A DNA stretch of 64,000 nucleotides from Xestospongia bergquistia (GCA_963965975.1 OZ014416.1:5952001-6016000), one strand, 5' to 3'. Positions 1 to 13,115 are shown, counted from the first letter of the stretch. The notes: generated by a model not told the origin, from the letters alone. A program made the numbers and translations.

Positions 1-272
1 GTCTGTGGGAAGCTTATACTTCATTTATGGACAATACAGATAACTTCAAAGTATACATCACAGGTGATTATTGAAATTATCAGTAGATACGCAAGTTAAA
101 AGGGATCAATACGGTACTTGAAATTTTGAAATGTGACTAGTAATAAGGAAGTTACAGCGAAAAAACCAAGTTCCAGGTGAACACGAATGGACTTTAGTTA
201 CATTGACTATATAGTTTACTGTCTAATAGTTTATGTTTTGTTATTAAATAACTTTGTCTCTTATGTTCCTAG

Positions 273-374
273 TATGAACGTACACCTGCACACTATGCTG
301 CAATGATGGGTCATACTGACACAGTAAAACTGTTAATTGAAATTGGACAAGCTGATGTTTGCAGTAAGGATAAA
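273..374 (+). CDS. Gene A exon: one ankyrin repeat
   Basis: A 102-nt phase-0 exon between a CTAG acceptor and a GTAAGT donor. It encodes 34 residues with the ankyrin core TPAHYAAMMGHTDTVKLLIE and ends DVCSKDK. One exon equal to one repeat, in phase 0, lets repeats be added or lost without changing frame. The next exon begins with a further repeat (DGNTLLHSACSFG), so this belongs to gene A. A closely similar exon of the same length occurs in gene B at 25218-25319. Confidence 0.85.
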
Positions 375-3300
375 GTAAGTCACAGTAATTGTATTACAAG
401 ACATATCATTGTACCAAATTATGACCAATGAAGTAAATGAAATTACTTCATTTGGTTAATGGTTAATAAATCAGGTTAATAAATCAATAAGACACATAAT
501 TTGAAGTGTATTACTGATTTAATAAGAAACCTGTACTCTACAACAACTGTTCTTTACCAGTTCTTGATTCTTTTAATATAATTTTTCAAAACATTTCAAT
601 AATAATAATGTTTAGTATTGATTAACTTAAGACAATAAGGGAACATGCAAAAAATTGGACTTTCATTATGTGACTTGTAACAAGACTAGTCTATATAATA
701 ACACAAGAACTTATAAATAATGTTCAAACTTTTTCTCTATTAGTCATGATACTATTAATCATAGCCATTTGTCTAACCAGTAGTGTAATACTATCATGTC
801 TGAGTCCTTACTTTGCTTGACCATTATTGCACTTCACTTAGTAACAAAAACATTTTATACAAATTTTGGTAGGAAAGCGTTTATTACCATAAATATTCCA
901 AATTTCTTGAAAACAATCCAAAGAGCATATATGTCACTTTATCATCAGTTACTAAGCAACAATTACTAAGTCATCATAGCAACATTTACTAAGAAAAAGA
1001 TATAGAATTTAGTGATTGTAGCCCTTCTATATTCTATACACATTTTGAGAGAAAACTGTTTATTGCCATAGTTATTCCAAATTTAATGAAATCAATGTCA
1101 AAATATACTATATCTTTAATTAATATGTATTCATCAATTTCTATAAAAGATTTATAAATTTCAAAAGCAATTGTACCAATGAAATCACAAAATAGAAGGA
1201 GTCATATAATAAGCAACAGCATATAATTTACTATTGCAACAGTATATAATGTCACCATAGTGACAATCACTATAGCAAAATCATTAATGTCACCATAGCA
1301 ACTGTTACTATAGCAAATAATAGTCACAATGGTTGTTATTAATGTTTATCAAATCCCATAACTTGCTATAAAAACAACATAATGGCAAGCCCATTCTAAC
1401 TATAGTGAGTAAATAGAGACATATTTGTCAACCATAGTGAATGCATATCAAAGTCACAGTTTACTTCAGTAAGAATTTTCAGTACTATGTTCCCATTGTT
1501 CTTATTAGCAACAATATATATATACTACAATATCATTGTACCAAATTATGACCAATGAATTAATTAAAATTACTTCATTTGCGGTTAATAAATCAATAAG
1601 ACACATGTTTTGATGTGTATTGCTGATTATTGAAACCTGCACTCTACAGCAACTGTTCTTTACCAGCTCATGATTATTTTAATATGTTTTTACCAAACAT
1701 TTCAATAATAATAATAGTAATGTGTATTATTGATGAATTTAATTAGCAAATGTGCTAAAATTGTACCATTATACCTTATGTTAACAACAAAAACATTTTA
1801 TAATCATTTTAGCAGAAACTGTTTATTGCCATAACTACTCCAAATTTCTTAGAAACAATGCCAAAAGTTTCTAGATGTTTAATTGTATGTATTCATCAAT
1901 CACCATGAAAATTTTGCAAAAGTTTCTTTAACCAAATGTACCCATTAAATAATAAAGTCCAAGGAATCATGTCATCATAGAAGAAAGCAACAGCACATAA
2001 TTTATTATAGCAAGAGCACATATGTCATCATAGCAACAGTTACTAAGCAAATGAAAGTTCATCACCATAACATGAATTACTCAGTAACAGCAAATATGTC
2101 GCCATAGCAACTGTTGCTATACCAATAACATATGAGTATAAACGACTATAGTATAACAAGAATAAACAATGTCATAGTTACCATAGCAACATTGCTATAG
2201 CAATTAGGTATGCATCTATCATGATAGCAATGATCTCCATGGTAACAGTTGTCATAACATCATTACCATAGCAACAACATATAGATATATTACTATATTA
2301 ATGTTACTTATAACACTGACAATTGAGCAAATTGTTGTTATAAGATGAAAATTATACCATTATGCTTTCATATGTTCAAAACTAATAAAATATTTAATTA
2401 ATGACCATTATTTAATTTCTATTCATAATTGGCAATTTTTGCAAAAAATAATTTGCTATGAAACGTTTAACATATAGTTACTGTGACCTTTTTATACATA
2501 TTTTGGCACAAAACAATTTATTGCCATAATTATTCAAGTTTTGTTGAAAACAATGCTAAAACATACCATCTCTTTAATTCATAATTATATATTCATCAAT
2601 CTCTATGAAAGATTTATAAATTTCAAAAGCAATTGTACCAATGAAATCACAAAATATAAGGAGTCATATAATAAGCAACAGCATATACTTCACTATATCC
2701 ATGGTATGTAATGTCACCATAGCAACAATCACTATAGCAACAGCATTCATTTTACCATAGCAACGGTACTATAGTGTCACGGTGTTTGTTATTAATGACT
2801 ATCAAATCCCACATAAAAATAACACAGTGGGAAGCCTATTCTAGCTATAGAGAGTAAAGAAAGCCTTTTTGTCAACCATAGTGAATACAAAAATACAAAT
2901 AGAAATAGACATGCACTGTTTGTACAAGGAAGTAACATATTAAAGTAAAGATTTTCAGCACTATGTTCTCAATGTTCTTATTAGCAATGAGATGTATGTA
3001 TAACATTATTTATTTTTCACATTACTATATTATAGTAATACAAATACAACATATTGTACACACAGTTGACTGTGAACTCACAAGCATTGTGAACTGTTGT
3101 ATAATATAAATAAATATATCACTGTTGATTGAGAGTATACTCATACAACAAAGTACATGTACATATAATGTTCCAAAGATATTCTTATATCATTTGTAAC
3201 TGTTGATCCCATAACCTGCTGTAAAAATAACACATAGATGAGAATGTTTCATATAGGGAGTGGAAAAATACTTCTTGTGAACCATATTGATTATAAAATA

Positions 3301-6300
3301 CAATACAAATACGTATACACTGTGTGGTACAAGCAAGTAACAAAATCATAGTTTACTTGCAATAACAAGTGTCAGTGCTACTACTTAGACATTTAAAAGG
3401 TGTTTGGTTGTCATAGTTACATTTGCTCCTATGATGATCTTGAAAGATTGATTCAGACCATTTAGTGAGACAGTTATACATACCACTGTTGTCTATCTCC
3501 ACTAGTCACTGCTATTTCAGATTTTACTGTTCCTAGAAAAGTGTTCTTTTCAACTTCTCTGACTCTTTTGAGTCAATGACACATAACCTCATAATGTCCC
3601 CATCTATAGCACTTTTACAAATACTTTCCTGTGCTAGACATACCAATCTGTTCTGACTAGAGGTGACTTTCCACACCTTGTACATTACTATACTATTAGA
3701 GTCCACTGATCCTTTCCTCTTGACTTTACTATGAAAATGAGTTCATGTCCCTCTTGATCTTTTTATTGACTGGGCAATACTTTTTTATGAAAAGTTTTTG
3801 AATCTTTTCCATGAACAATGGTCTGTTATTTTTAACAGGTTTACTTTGTGTAACTTCAATAATAGCTGTCTATAACTTGAGTTCAGCATCTAACTGTTTT
3901 GCTCTGACAGTTTACAAATCAAAATACTGACTAAAATCTGATCTCAAATCATCTCTTCTCTGAGATCACCATATGTCCAGTTTAGTATACATCTGTAACA
4001 TATTAACATCACAGTTTAGTTTGCAATAAAAATTCTCAGCACTATATCTCTTCGTTTGTATTAGCAAGTAAATGTTAATGATTCAGTAATGTCTCAATAC
4101 TTGTATGTACTAAAATATTTTTTCACAGTACTATGTATAGTAATATATATATAACATTGTAATACATATAGTTGACTGTTAACCCACAAGCAATGTGAAT
4201 TGTTGTATAATATAAATATATCATTGTTGACTATAAGTGTATTCATACTAACAAGGTACATGTACATATGATCTTCATAAGATATTGTTTTGTCATCTGT
4301 ACCTTGTAAGGTTGTGATTATTGTCTATTACATGAGCAGCTTGTTTGCTTGGAAGATAGGTTTCTTTTCTTGAAACTTTATTTAAGTAGTGTACATTTAT
4401 ATAATATAATATTATTATTAATGTCAGCCATTTGTTGAAGTACCAAGTCATGGTTTGTTCATTATTGCTGATATTTATAATAACATTGATAGTGTTTGTT
4501 TTGTTTATAAGATGATTATGATGAATAATAACAAACTATTATAATTAAAGTATGTTCACTTAGTTCACTATTACAAACATAGCATTGTGAAACAGAAATC
4601 ATGACAATCACCAGATTTATTAATCATATAATGATGCTTAAATTGGTAACTGGCCGTACATTTCACCTCTTTGTGTATCATTAAGTTAATGTGTTACAAA
4701 ATTGTATGTGTACTCATCAGTAGTAGATTGGGTAGCAGTTTATACCATTTCTTGAGTACTGTAATCATGTTTGTCAATACAACATAACGTTGTACCTTGT
4801 AATGTCTTACAAGTATTGTTGTTGTTACCATGGTGATAAATACAGGAGTTAAAAATTGGTGATAAGTTTTGAAAGATGGTTCACCATTTGCTGCATATTT
4901 TGCCATATATCTACTATAAGTATTTATATCAATAATTAATTCAATATTAATATTGGTTCTCTATTATGAATTAATAGTAATAATAATCTTAATATTACTG
5001 ATAACAATAATGAAATAAACTCTGTACCTTTGTTGCATACTTTGTAGTTCTTTGTGGCTACTGAGATGAAAAATCTCCAAAGATGTATCTGATATCTTTA
5101 ATTATACAATTATTACATCATCAGTGCTTTAGATACATATTTAATTGAAAAAATGGTTGTCTATGTTACATTTCAAAGTAAAATAAGAAAATTGAGTAAT
5201 CCTTAACAATTGCCACTTTCATCATTTATTCCTTAAATATATCTGATCAAATCTTTAATTTGGTTTCTTCACTTTGTTGGTTACTAGGAAGTGAACATAT
5301 AAACATATGTTGATTTGTACTTTATGCATATCAAAGTTATAACACTGGGGACTGCTTTAGATATGAAAACCTATTCAAACTTCCTATTAGACAAATTTTC
5401 TGGCTTTAGATAATGTCTGCTATAAATGTCAATACATTCACTACAAGTAGTGTTGTCTAGTGTTGTATTAGTTTAAGTATAACTAAAACTAAAATACATT
5501 TAGTTAGGAGGGTTATTTTGATTTTATTTAACTAACTATAACGAATTAAAATGAAATATTCTCAAAACTAACTATAACTAACTAAAACTGTTTGTACTTC
5601 TTTAATAACTTTTATAACTAACTAAAATATTTTCATGACTGAACTTACTAAAATAACTAAAATAACTCATTTTCTAAGACCTTAGAAGTTTTTACTGTTT
5701 AGCACATTTCCTTAAAAGTTAGTGATGCAGAACTATCTTATCTATAGACTGTACCATAATACTATGTACCGTAGTGTAATTGTTCTGTATAGATCATTTG
5801 TTGTGTATAGATTGCAGCTGCATGTTTGGACATTGCCATTCATTTCAATATGATCCACTAAATTTCTGGGTTGAAAATGAACTTTCATTTCATTTGCCCA
5901 CAATATTTTTGGAATCCCGGCGTCTTTTATGCCTGTTGAACGTGTATTTTCAAGGCAGGATATTATGTCCAGGGTAGAAGAAATTGACTTAGTGGATCAA
6001 GTTTGGAAAATTAAGTGTTTCTTAAAACAAATAAACAATATGTTTCCTAATATTACATTCTGAACTGTACAATGATTATTACCTAAATAGAATAGATTAT
6101 GCAGAAAAACTAATAAAAACTAAAACTACAAAACAATAACTATAACTATAAAACTAAACTGAAACTAGACGTGCAATAAACAACAACTATAACTAACTAA
6201 AATATTTTACTTGGACTAAAAAACTAACTAAAACTTAACTAAAACTAAATCTCATAACTAAAACAACATTAGTGTTGTCCCAAGATTAAGAATGATTATT

Positions 6301-9300
6301 TTAGGTGATATATGGAATATACTCAGAGCTGATTTATTCACATAACATTAATTTCATGTTCTGTTTTGCTATGAACACTGTTTGTGTGGACAATTAGGAT
6401 TAAAAGGAAAAAGAAAATAGAACCACATATTCACTAGATATTCCTCCAGATAATTATTCCTTTTAAGTCAAAATTTACACACAATGTCAGAACTTGTTTC
6501 CTTGAAGTGATCCTTTTGTGCAGCTGTTCCAGGTATATTGGTAATTTTTTCACTCTTCCTACATTTCATTTCAGTGAGGTCCTTAATAAAGGTGTGTTAC
6601 AGTATCACCACAAGGACATCGGTTATATGTGGTAATGTAGACATCTGTAGCCTAAGATAGGTTTTCTTTGAGTTTGCTAGTAGCCACTTAACCATGTACT
6701 AGATATGGCTTACATCATTTGCTCTGTTGATTCTAAGGAGTCAATTAGCTTTCTTTCTCCAATATCAAAATTATATAAACAGTTCTAATTTTTCATGTAC
6801 TGTGACATTATTAAACCAGCTACTTGATGAAGGGCATTTTAATGATCAGAATTTCTGGCTTCAAAAACACCTGCATTGAGTTCACCTGTTTGCTAGTCTT
6901 GTAAAGTTGTACGATGTCTGTAAAACAAATGCATACTTATTAAGTGTATTTGTTGTTAGAGATGGCACTGAAGACTAGGCATTGAATATTAATAATTAAT
7001 GAACCCAACATAGTGGCATCCTGTTAAAGTTCACAATATTAGAGCCATTCTTGTATTAAATATAATTTAGTCTATTGTAGAAGCTGCTGCTACAAAGAAG
7101 AGGATTGAAACATAATTGGAATGCTTTTCTGAAATGCCAAGATACATTTTTGCTACACATTTGTAGTTGGCAGGTGCTTCTTACAAGCAATGCAAACTTG
7201 AACCATTTTTACATATGAAAACTTCTTCATGTACTTAGTTTCAAGGTATTGTTCAATGTGAATTTAAGTGATATTATGCTTTACATCTTTGTTACCATCA
7301 AATGTAAAAATACCTGTATGTTGTCAACATCAGCCAAGACAATTCTAATGTTAACAAGCTCTTCTGTAACTACTCATATGTAAACTGGTGGATAGGTCCT
7401 TAGACTCTCTCTTACTATGTCTTCCCAAATTTTGGCTTTCCTTCTCTTTCCTTTATGCTTACCACTTTTCAAAATAAATTTTACTTTGTTGTGTGAGACT
7501 TTGTATCTACCTATGCTAAGGCATGAAACAGTGCTCTACAAGATCAAAGAGTATATTTATGGTAACAAGTTTAAATCATTATCAATACCTTATAGATACA
7601 CTGAGGTGTAGTTGACTTTGTTAATACAATTCATAGTCTTAAATCCACAGATACTATGAGTGATCTTTGATACAAATTTTGTATCTATACATCAACGTTA
7701 TTATTGAACTTATACCTGTGGTAATTTTTATTCAGTTAACTGACACCTATTAATATATTTGTCAGTTCATGTCAATTACCTCATGTTTGTGGCAATTTAA
7801 ATGCCTTTCAAAACATAATGGCTAGCCATTGATGTCTTACATTAATGTTATTTACATCCTTCACAATTTTTTTGTCTTAATGCTTGACTCTTACTATGCA
7901 GCTTGCTTTGCAAGTTATGATACTCAGTATTTTTTCATATTTTGGCCACCTAGTTTATGATGAATATTAATTTATATCACCATCCATTGAACTTTTCCAT
8001 GCCTGATATATCTAGTGCCACAACATTTTTTATAACATTAGAGGAAGTTATAGCAAACTCCAGCAAAAATTATTAATTAAGTATAAGAATTTAAATGTTC
8101 TATAGAAGCAATTTCCAAGATTTTTAAAGCTTTACTTTTACTGTCAAAGTACTCAAAATTAAAATAGATATTGCTGATGTAAAAGCATAATCATATTGGT
8201 ATGGTATAAAATTAATCATTACAAATGTTCAAATTTTATAATTATCATAGTTCAAACAAAATTAATTATGAAAAAAAGAAAAGAACATTGTGTCATATCT
8301 AAATAGACAATGCTGTTGACTACATGATGGTTGTTCTCAAAAACACAAAAGCAATTATGTAAAATTGACATTCATGTTAATTGACATGTGACCCTAAACA
8401 ATCCTAGGACCATCTGTTCATATGTAGTATGTCAGGTAATATAATTAAAACAAACTAGTCATGAAAGCAAGATACTTCCTCATATTAAAACAAATGACAA
8501 CACTAGCAGTCAATAGAAGTATGACTAATTAAAATAACATTATCTTTCAGTCATTATACTCTGTTTGTAACTGTTATATTATTGTCAATGATAAAGAAAT
8601 AGATAGAGGTAATTTGTGTTATTGATATTTTCAGTTTTAATATGTTAATATATTTCTCATCATTTTGCCAAGAATCTTGTATTCATGAGATATTAATAAT
8701 AATATAATTATAAAATACAATATTATAACAAATTATTTTGCTCCATGTTCTCATCTAGACCTATGTGTTATGTGTTTACTTCTTTCTCTAGGATGGCAAT
8801 ACTCTATTGCATTCTGCTTGCTCATTTGGTACCTTTACTTTCCAACAACATTCTACCTCCCCAACTGGTAGTAAGGACACAATACAATACCTGCTAAATG
8901 ATGTGAAGTTAAATCCACTGGCTGTAAACAATCGTCAACAAATACCATTAGAACGCATTTCACCAAATCTCAAAGACAGATTCCAATTACTAAAATTGTT
9001 TCAACCATTTCTTCAACATAATATAGAGTATCCAGTAGATTCATATGCCAAACTATTCCTTTGTGGAAAAACAAATGCTGGTAAAAGCTCTTTAGCTGCT
9101 GTTATATCTTATCGTGCTGACAAGGGACTACAATATGACTATAATCCAGAAGAATGTGTTGAAGGTGTTGTATTACATACCACTGGAATTGACTACCACA
9201 GCATTCGTAGTTGGGAAATAGGAAATGTTGTAATTTTTGATTTTGCCGGACATGCAGAATATTACAGTAGCCATGCTGCAGTATTGGAAACTCTTTTGTT

Positions 9301-12300
9301 GAGGTCACCAGCTGTCTTTGTAATTGTAACTAATCTTACTGATGAGAAAGAGATAATAAAGAGGGACCTGTACTTCTGGTTTAATTTTATTGAGAATGTT
9401 AGCACAAATTTAAGTAACCCCAGTCAAGTTATCATTGTTGGAAGCCATATTGATCTTTTGCCACATGGAAATGATTACGATTCTTTTATTAATGAAATTA
9501 CAAGTAGTGCCATTCGTGATCAAAATTATACTGGTTTCCTGGCAATGGACTGTCATAGACCAGGAGGTGAAGGTGTTGAAGAATTTATGACTAAACTAGA
9601 GAAGAGCTGTGAAGCTGTTATTGACAGAGAAGATAAAATAAGCTACCATTGTCATTGTCTACATTCTTTCCTTCAACAGCTTCAACTTGTTGCTATTAGT
9701 TTAGATGACCTCTGCTCAAGAATTGAGAATATGAATGAGCCATGTCTTTTGTCAGACCGATCAACTGTGTTGAAGTTCTTGACCATTCTTGGAAGAAAGG
9801 GTCTTGTCTTATTTTTAGAAGATTGGTTAATTATTGACAAAAAAACTCTGTTGACTGAAGTAAATGGCATTATTTTTAATGAAAGCATTGATCGTGTATG
9901 TAAACCCATTACCAGTAATACTGGTATCATGCCAGTGTCCACATTAGCTAAACTATTTCCCAACCACAATACAAAAATGCTAATTCGTTTCCTAATAAGT
10001 CTACAATTCTGTCACCAAATCAATTCTCGTTCTGTTAATAACATCGCAAACAATATACCATCTGAAGAGCCTCCTGTAAATGAAGATGTCAAATACTTAT
10101 TTTTTCCAGCACTTATTAAAGAAAACAGGCCATCACCACTCTTCAATACAACAAATGGATTTGGTTGGTGTTTATGGTGTCCAAATCCACAACAATTTCT
10201 ACCTATACGATTCCTTCATACACTACTTCATCACTTGGCCTATACTTGTTGTCTTCCTCCTGACAACACTGGTATTATTGAAACCAACATTAAAGTTGAG
10301 GAACTCTGTCGTAATTGTACTATGTGGAAAAATGGCATATACTGGAAAAACGAGAATGATATTGAAGTGATGGTGGAGGTTACTGAACACAATAGATGTG
10401 TTACAATTCTAGTTTCATACAGTAGTTCCTTGAAGAGTTATGAGATCCGGACATCTCTCATTAAACAAGTATTTAGTCTTAAGAACAAGATATGCTCGTG
10501 TGAAGTGGAGCAGTTTGTCATACCTCCTGGTAATGTAAATGATGTTATTGAGAAGGAACAGAGACACCGTATACTCTATTCCCTCCGTAAAGCAGCCCTA
10601 GGAGTTATTACCAAATGCCCTATTGGTGATGCAAACAGTAAAACTGCTACAAGTGTTGACGTCAGATCAGTTGTGGGTGAAAATGAACCGTATCTCTTCA
10701 TTGCCCCCATTGTCATTGAGGCTCTCTTTACTGACAGCAATAAGGACATACTCTTACCACATCACTACATCCAACATATAGAGAAAGCATGCAGGAAGAT
10801 GATACCAGTATCATCTGATCATTCTTATCTCTTAGTGAGGGAACGTCTCAACCGATTTAGCATTTTTACTGGCCGTAATCCTTTAGTAAGTCATTGTTTT
10901 TAGCAATGTTTTATTGTTTGGATTTTGTAAACAGACTATATCCTCTCGACCTATTAGAGATGAAGAGATACAACATCTATCTGATGATGCATTTTATATT
11001 ACAAAGAAAGGTAGGTCATCATATCTGTCTTACTTAACATTTACTTATTATTGTTTGTAGAATCTGTCACCACTAATCCTGATAAACAGACACAATTATC
11101 AAGTGTGCATGATGTATCACGTATGTTTGGTATTCATGTATCCATTACAATAAGTCATTATACTAGAGACATGTAATATGTTTACTATGCCTACCTGTTT
11201 TTAAGTATATTATATAAAGATTAGTATAGCTTTTAGCAGAAAGAACCACTTATATTGATAGATGTTATTCTGAGTTCTTATGTCCTGATTTATAACTTTT
11301 TACTATTGTGTGTGTTAGTTTTGGTTCATTGCTATAGTAATTTTAAAAACAGTAGCAATTGTTTTGTTTCCATGCTGCTGCTGTCAGAAATGTTTATCCA
11401 ACTTTTATTGTTTAATTAATACCATGTTACAGGTACACAAGACTTAAAGCAATCTACTGATGATTTTACTCATTTTCCTAAATTATGTAAGTTAATTGAG
11501 TCATTTTTTGATAATTGTTTAATTTAACTGTACATCTAGTTGTCAAACCTACTAGACGTGAAGTGTTACCTCATCTTGCCAGTATCAATGCTTCATGGTA
11601 TGAAATTGGAGATGGCCTTGGAGTGAAATATAATGACCTTGACGGTTTGGCTTAATCCAACCTCAAAAATCAAAGAAAACTTGGTGAAGTCATTCAAATA
11701 TGGATAGAGATGGATGGTAAAGATGATGGTGCTCCTGTGACATGGATCACAATTTTAGATGTTCTAAAGGGACCACTTGTTAAGAACAAAGCCCTAGCTA
11801 TGAAGATATACCAGTCATTACAAGAACAAAGTTCTAAAGAACAGATAGCTCCAAGTAAATATACTATAGACTCATGATGTTATACATAAATGTTTTAGAC
11901 ACAATGCAGTTAATTGTTGTGATGGTCATATTATTACAATTATAGAATTAATCTGCTCTGTAGGTCTTGTCTGACTTTAGTTACCATAACATTATTTATG
12001 CCTTTGTTTTTGTGACTAACAAAATGGTTAATATATTTTAGCAATTTTTAGTGAAATTTAACTCACATAGCAATTAGGATTGAATGTGTTATATTTTGCA
12101 ATTGCTCACATATCATATTATGTTTTAATGTATACTCTAGTTATAGTTAAAGGTTATGCAATTATTATCATATAATGCTTGTATGATGACTTTGTATAAG
12201 ACAAATTGTACATAACATGACAAATTTTATGATGTTCACTTTATATCCTATAGAACCTGTCAAGGAATCAGGTACTGCTAATACAACTGAAGGATATAAT

Positions 12301-13115
12301 ACTGACAACTTACTCATAGAACATCAGGTATGATTTATCTTATGTTATAGGTCATGTTAATGTTGGTCATTCACAAACTCAGTTGCTTAATGATAATTAT
12401 AATAGACAATGTTTACTTCATCAATCTTTCCTATTGTAAACATAAACATTATTTATGACATATTTATACTCTACTTAATAGCATCAATCCTCACAAGAGC
12501 TTTCAAATGAGCCAAAAGAAGAACCTCTCCCTAGTGACAGTACACACCAAGGTAATGTAAGACATATAAATAGTATCTACTGCATATAATATATATGATG
12601 ACATCTACTAATCAATTGTGCCGCCTACACAGTGTATGTTGTTATAGTTGGCATAGTGATATTAAGTAGTTTATTTATGTTAATAAATGTTGTTTGCTTG
12701 CTTATTTAGATCACAATTCACCAATTTTCTTTATATTTGCAAAGTAATTCAGTTACTTTTCCTTTTATTGTTATATTGTGTAGGCATACATGATCCTTCA
12801 GAAATATTTCTTGATTATTTTGCTGATATTTGTGATGCCATTGAAATTAAACCACTTGCCATTGTTAACCGACTCCTTACTGCTAGATTGATATCATCTA
12901 ATTTTAAAGAAGATATAGAAAGTATGAGTGGTGATAATTATGACAAAGCGAACAAAGTAGTTAATGAACTACAACGACAAATCAAGGAAAAAAGAACTGA
13001 ATGTTTAAAGGCTATCTGTGATTTCCTTTTGAACCAGAACCATACATTAAAAGACATTGGCATAAGAATGAAATGTCAACTAGAAAGTAAGAGATATTGT
13101 AAAACTCTAGTATGA
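273..13115 (+). CDS. Gene A: ankyrin-Roc GTPase-COR-like-Death-CARD-like protein (5' end outside window)
   Basis: Nine exons are visible: 273-374, 8792-10885, 10935-11010, 11061-11120, 11433-11486, 11540-11854, 12254-12327, 12482-12551 and 12784-13115. All have AG acceptors and GT donors, and every phase joins correctly, giving 3,177 nt (1,059 codons with the stop). Order: ankyrin repeats, Roc-type GTPase, COR-like region, Death domain, low-complexity linker, CARD-like helical domain. Known families with this layout (ROCO and NLR-like proteins) are cytoplasmic switches that recruit partners through death-fold contacts; that role here is inference. One oddity is an in-frame TAA at 11653-11655 inside the Death domain, which would remove the last 224 or so residues unless it is a sequence error, an allele or bypassed. 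The exons encoding the N terminus lie upstream of base 1. Confidence 0.8.
404..3000. repeat. Duplicated intron blocks with X-box-like motifs
   Basis: Within the first visible intron of gene A, one block (about 404-850, with a distinctive 'accaaattatgaccaatgaa' start) recurs at about 1530-1830. A second (about 1020-1470) recurs at about 2490-2990, sharing long runs around 'gaaagatttataaatttc'. The order A-B-A'-B' suggests one tandem duplication of a unit over 1 kb, since diverged. The blocks carry many copies of GTCACCATAGCAAC-type sequence. No coding potential seen. Confidence 0.7.
1289..2726. promoter_or_regulatory. Cluster of exact RFX X-box consensus sites
   Basis: The RFX-factor X-box consensus is GTNRCC-N(0-3)-RGYAAC. 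Exact matches lie at 1289-1302 (GTCACCATAGCAAC), 2098-2111 (GTCGCCATAGCAAC), 2177-2190 (GTTACCATAGCAAC) and 2713-2726 (GTCACCATAGCAAC). One-mismatch versions lie near 2024, 2262 and 2752. They sit in related repeat blocks and so are not independent. Regulatory function is inference. Confidence 0.4.
3010..4310. repeat. Direct repeat pair inside the gene A intron
   Basis: About 3010-3200 and 4115-4310 share an imperfect block containing 'gttgactgtgaactcacaag' (or close variants), 'gttgtataatataaata' and 'aaggtacatgtacata'. The sequence between is AT-rich and without genes. Confidence 0.6.
5458..6271 (+). mobile_element. hAT-family DNA transposon, degenerate, with 8-bp target duplication
   Basis: The ends are imperfect inverted repeats: TAGTGTTGTATTAGTT at the left, and TAATGTTGTTTTAGTT at the right read inward. 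The element is flanked by a perfect 8-bp direct repeat GTGTTGTC (5450-5457 and 6272-6279), the length hAT elements create. Subterminal regions are packed with AACTAAAACTA motifs. Inside, about 5843-6000 on the plus strand, lies a decayed hAT C-terminal dimerisation region: DPLNFWVENELSF, then in another frame NIFGIPAS and MPVERVFS. The rest of the transposase is missing, so the copy is non-autonomous. Confidence 0.85.
6280..8791. other. Intron sequence of gene A with no gene seen
   Basis: AT-rich sequence with only short open frames and no recognisable protein on either strand. It ends at the polypyrimidine tract and acceptor of the 8792 exon. Confidence 0.5.
8792..10885 (+). CDS. Gene A main exon: last ankyrin repeats, Roc GTPase, COR-like region
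   Basis: A single open exon of 2,094 nt (698 codons), phase 0 at both ends, donor GTAAGT at 10886. It opens with an ankyrin repeat (DGNTLLHSACSFG) and a second, weaker one. The G domain follows: Walker A CGKTNAGKSS (9062-9091), switch II DFAGH (9239-9253) and the base-recognition motif SHID (about 9443), which stands for the usual NKxD/TKxD and is typical of Roc-type GTPases. After about residue 220 comes a COR-like stretch with GRKGLVLFL and IDKKTLLTEVNGIIF. The C-terminal 300 residues match the equivalent exon of gene B throughout and end FTGRNPL. The intact frame over 2.1 kb argues for recent selection on the protein. Confidence 0.85.
10935..11486 (+). CDS. Gene A linker exons (three)
   Basis: Three short exons at 10935-11010 (76 nt), 11061-11120 (60 nt) and 11433-11486 (54 nt), each ending in phase 1. 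They encode a polar linker (RPIRDEEIQHLSDDAF, then SVTTNPDKQTQLSS, then TQDLKQSTDDFTHFPKL) joining the COR-like region to the Death domain. Two introns are only about 50 bp. There is no recognisable domain; they are called from splice sites and uninterrupted phase. Confidence 0.65.
11540..11854 (+). CDS. Gene A exon: Death domain with an in-frame TAA
   Basis: A 315-nt exon in phase 1 at both ends. It encodes a Death-type six-helix domain, with the helix 1-2 signature ASINASWYEIGDGLGVKY, then IQIWIEMDG and APVTWITILDVLKGP. It aligns with the Death exon of gene C (SAKWQEIGDLLGV, WLDNAPTPVTWHNII). TAA at 11653-11655 sits where gene C has TSNLSNQ, so the parental codon was probably a sense codon such as CAA. 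The frame continues cleanly on both sides and in the following exons, so this is the only visible lesion in gene A. Confidence 0.75.
12254..12551 (+). CDS. Gene A linker exons before the CARD-like domain (two)
   Basis: Exons 12254-12327 (74 nt, leaving phase 0) and 12482-12551 (70 nt, leaving phase 1) encode a Glu/Ser/Thr/Asn-rich linker (KPVKESGTANTTEGYNTDN, then QSSQELSNEPKEEPLPSDST). The second has the same length and phases as the 70-nt exon 51544-51613 that precedes the CARD-like exon of gene D, so the two share exon structure by descent. Confidence 0.6.
12784..13115 (+). CDS. Gene A last exon: CARD-like death-fold domain
   Basis: A terminal exon of 332 nt encoding about 110 residues and ending with TGA. 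The helical pattern is CARD-like: DPSEIFLDYFADICDAIE, then PLAIVNRLLTARLISSNF, YDKANKVVNELQRQI, and LKAICDFLLNQNHTLKDIG. Paralogous copies occur in gene B (16937-17229) and gene D (51097-51404), with the PSxIF start and LKDIG end kept in all three. CARDs act by homotypic pairing, so A, B and D products could interact. The domain call is by pattern only; a DED or other death fold is possible. Confidence 0.7.
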
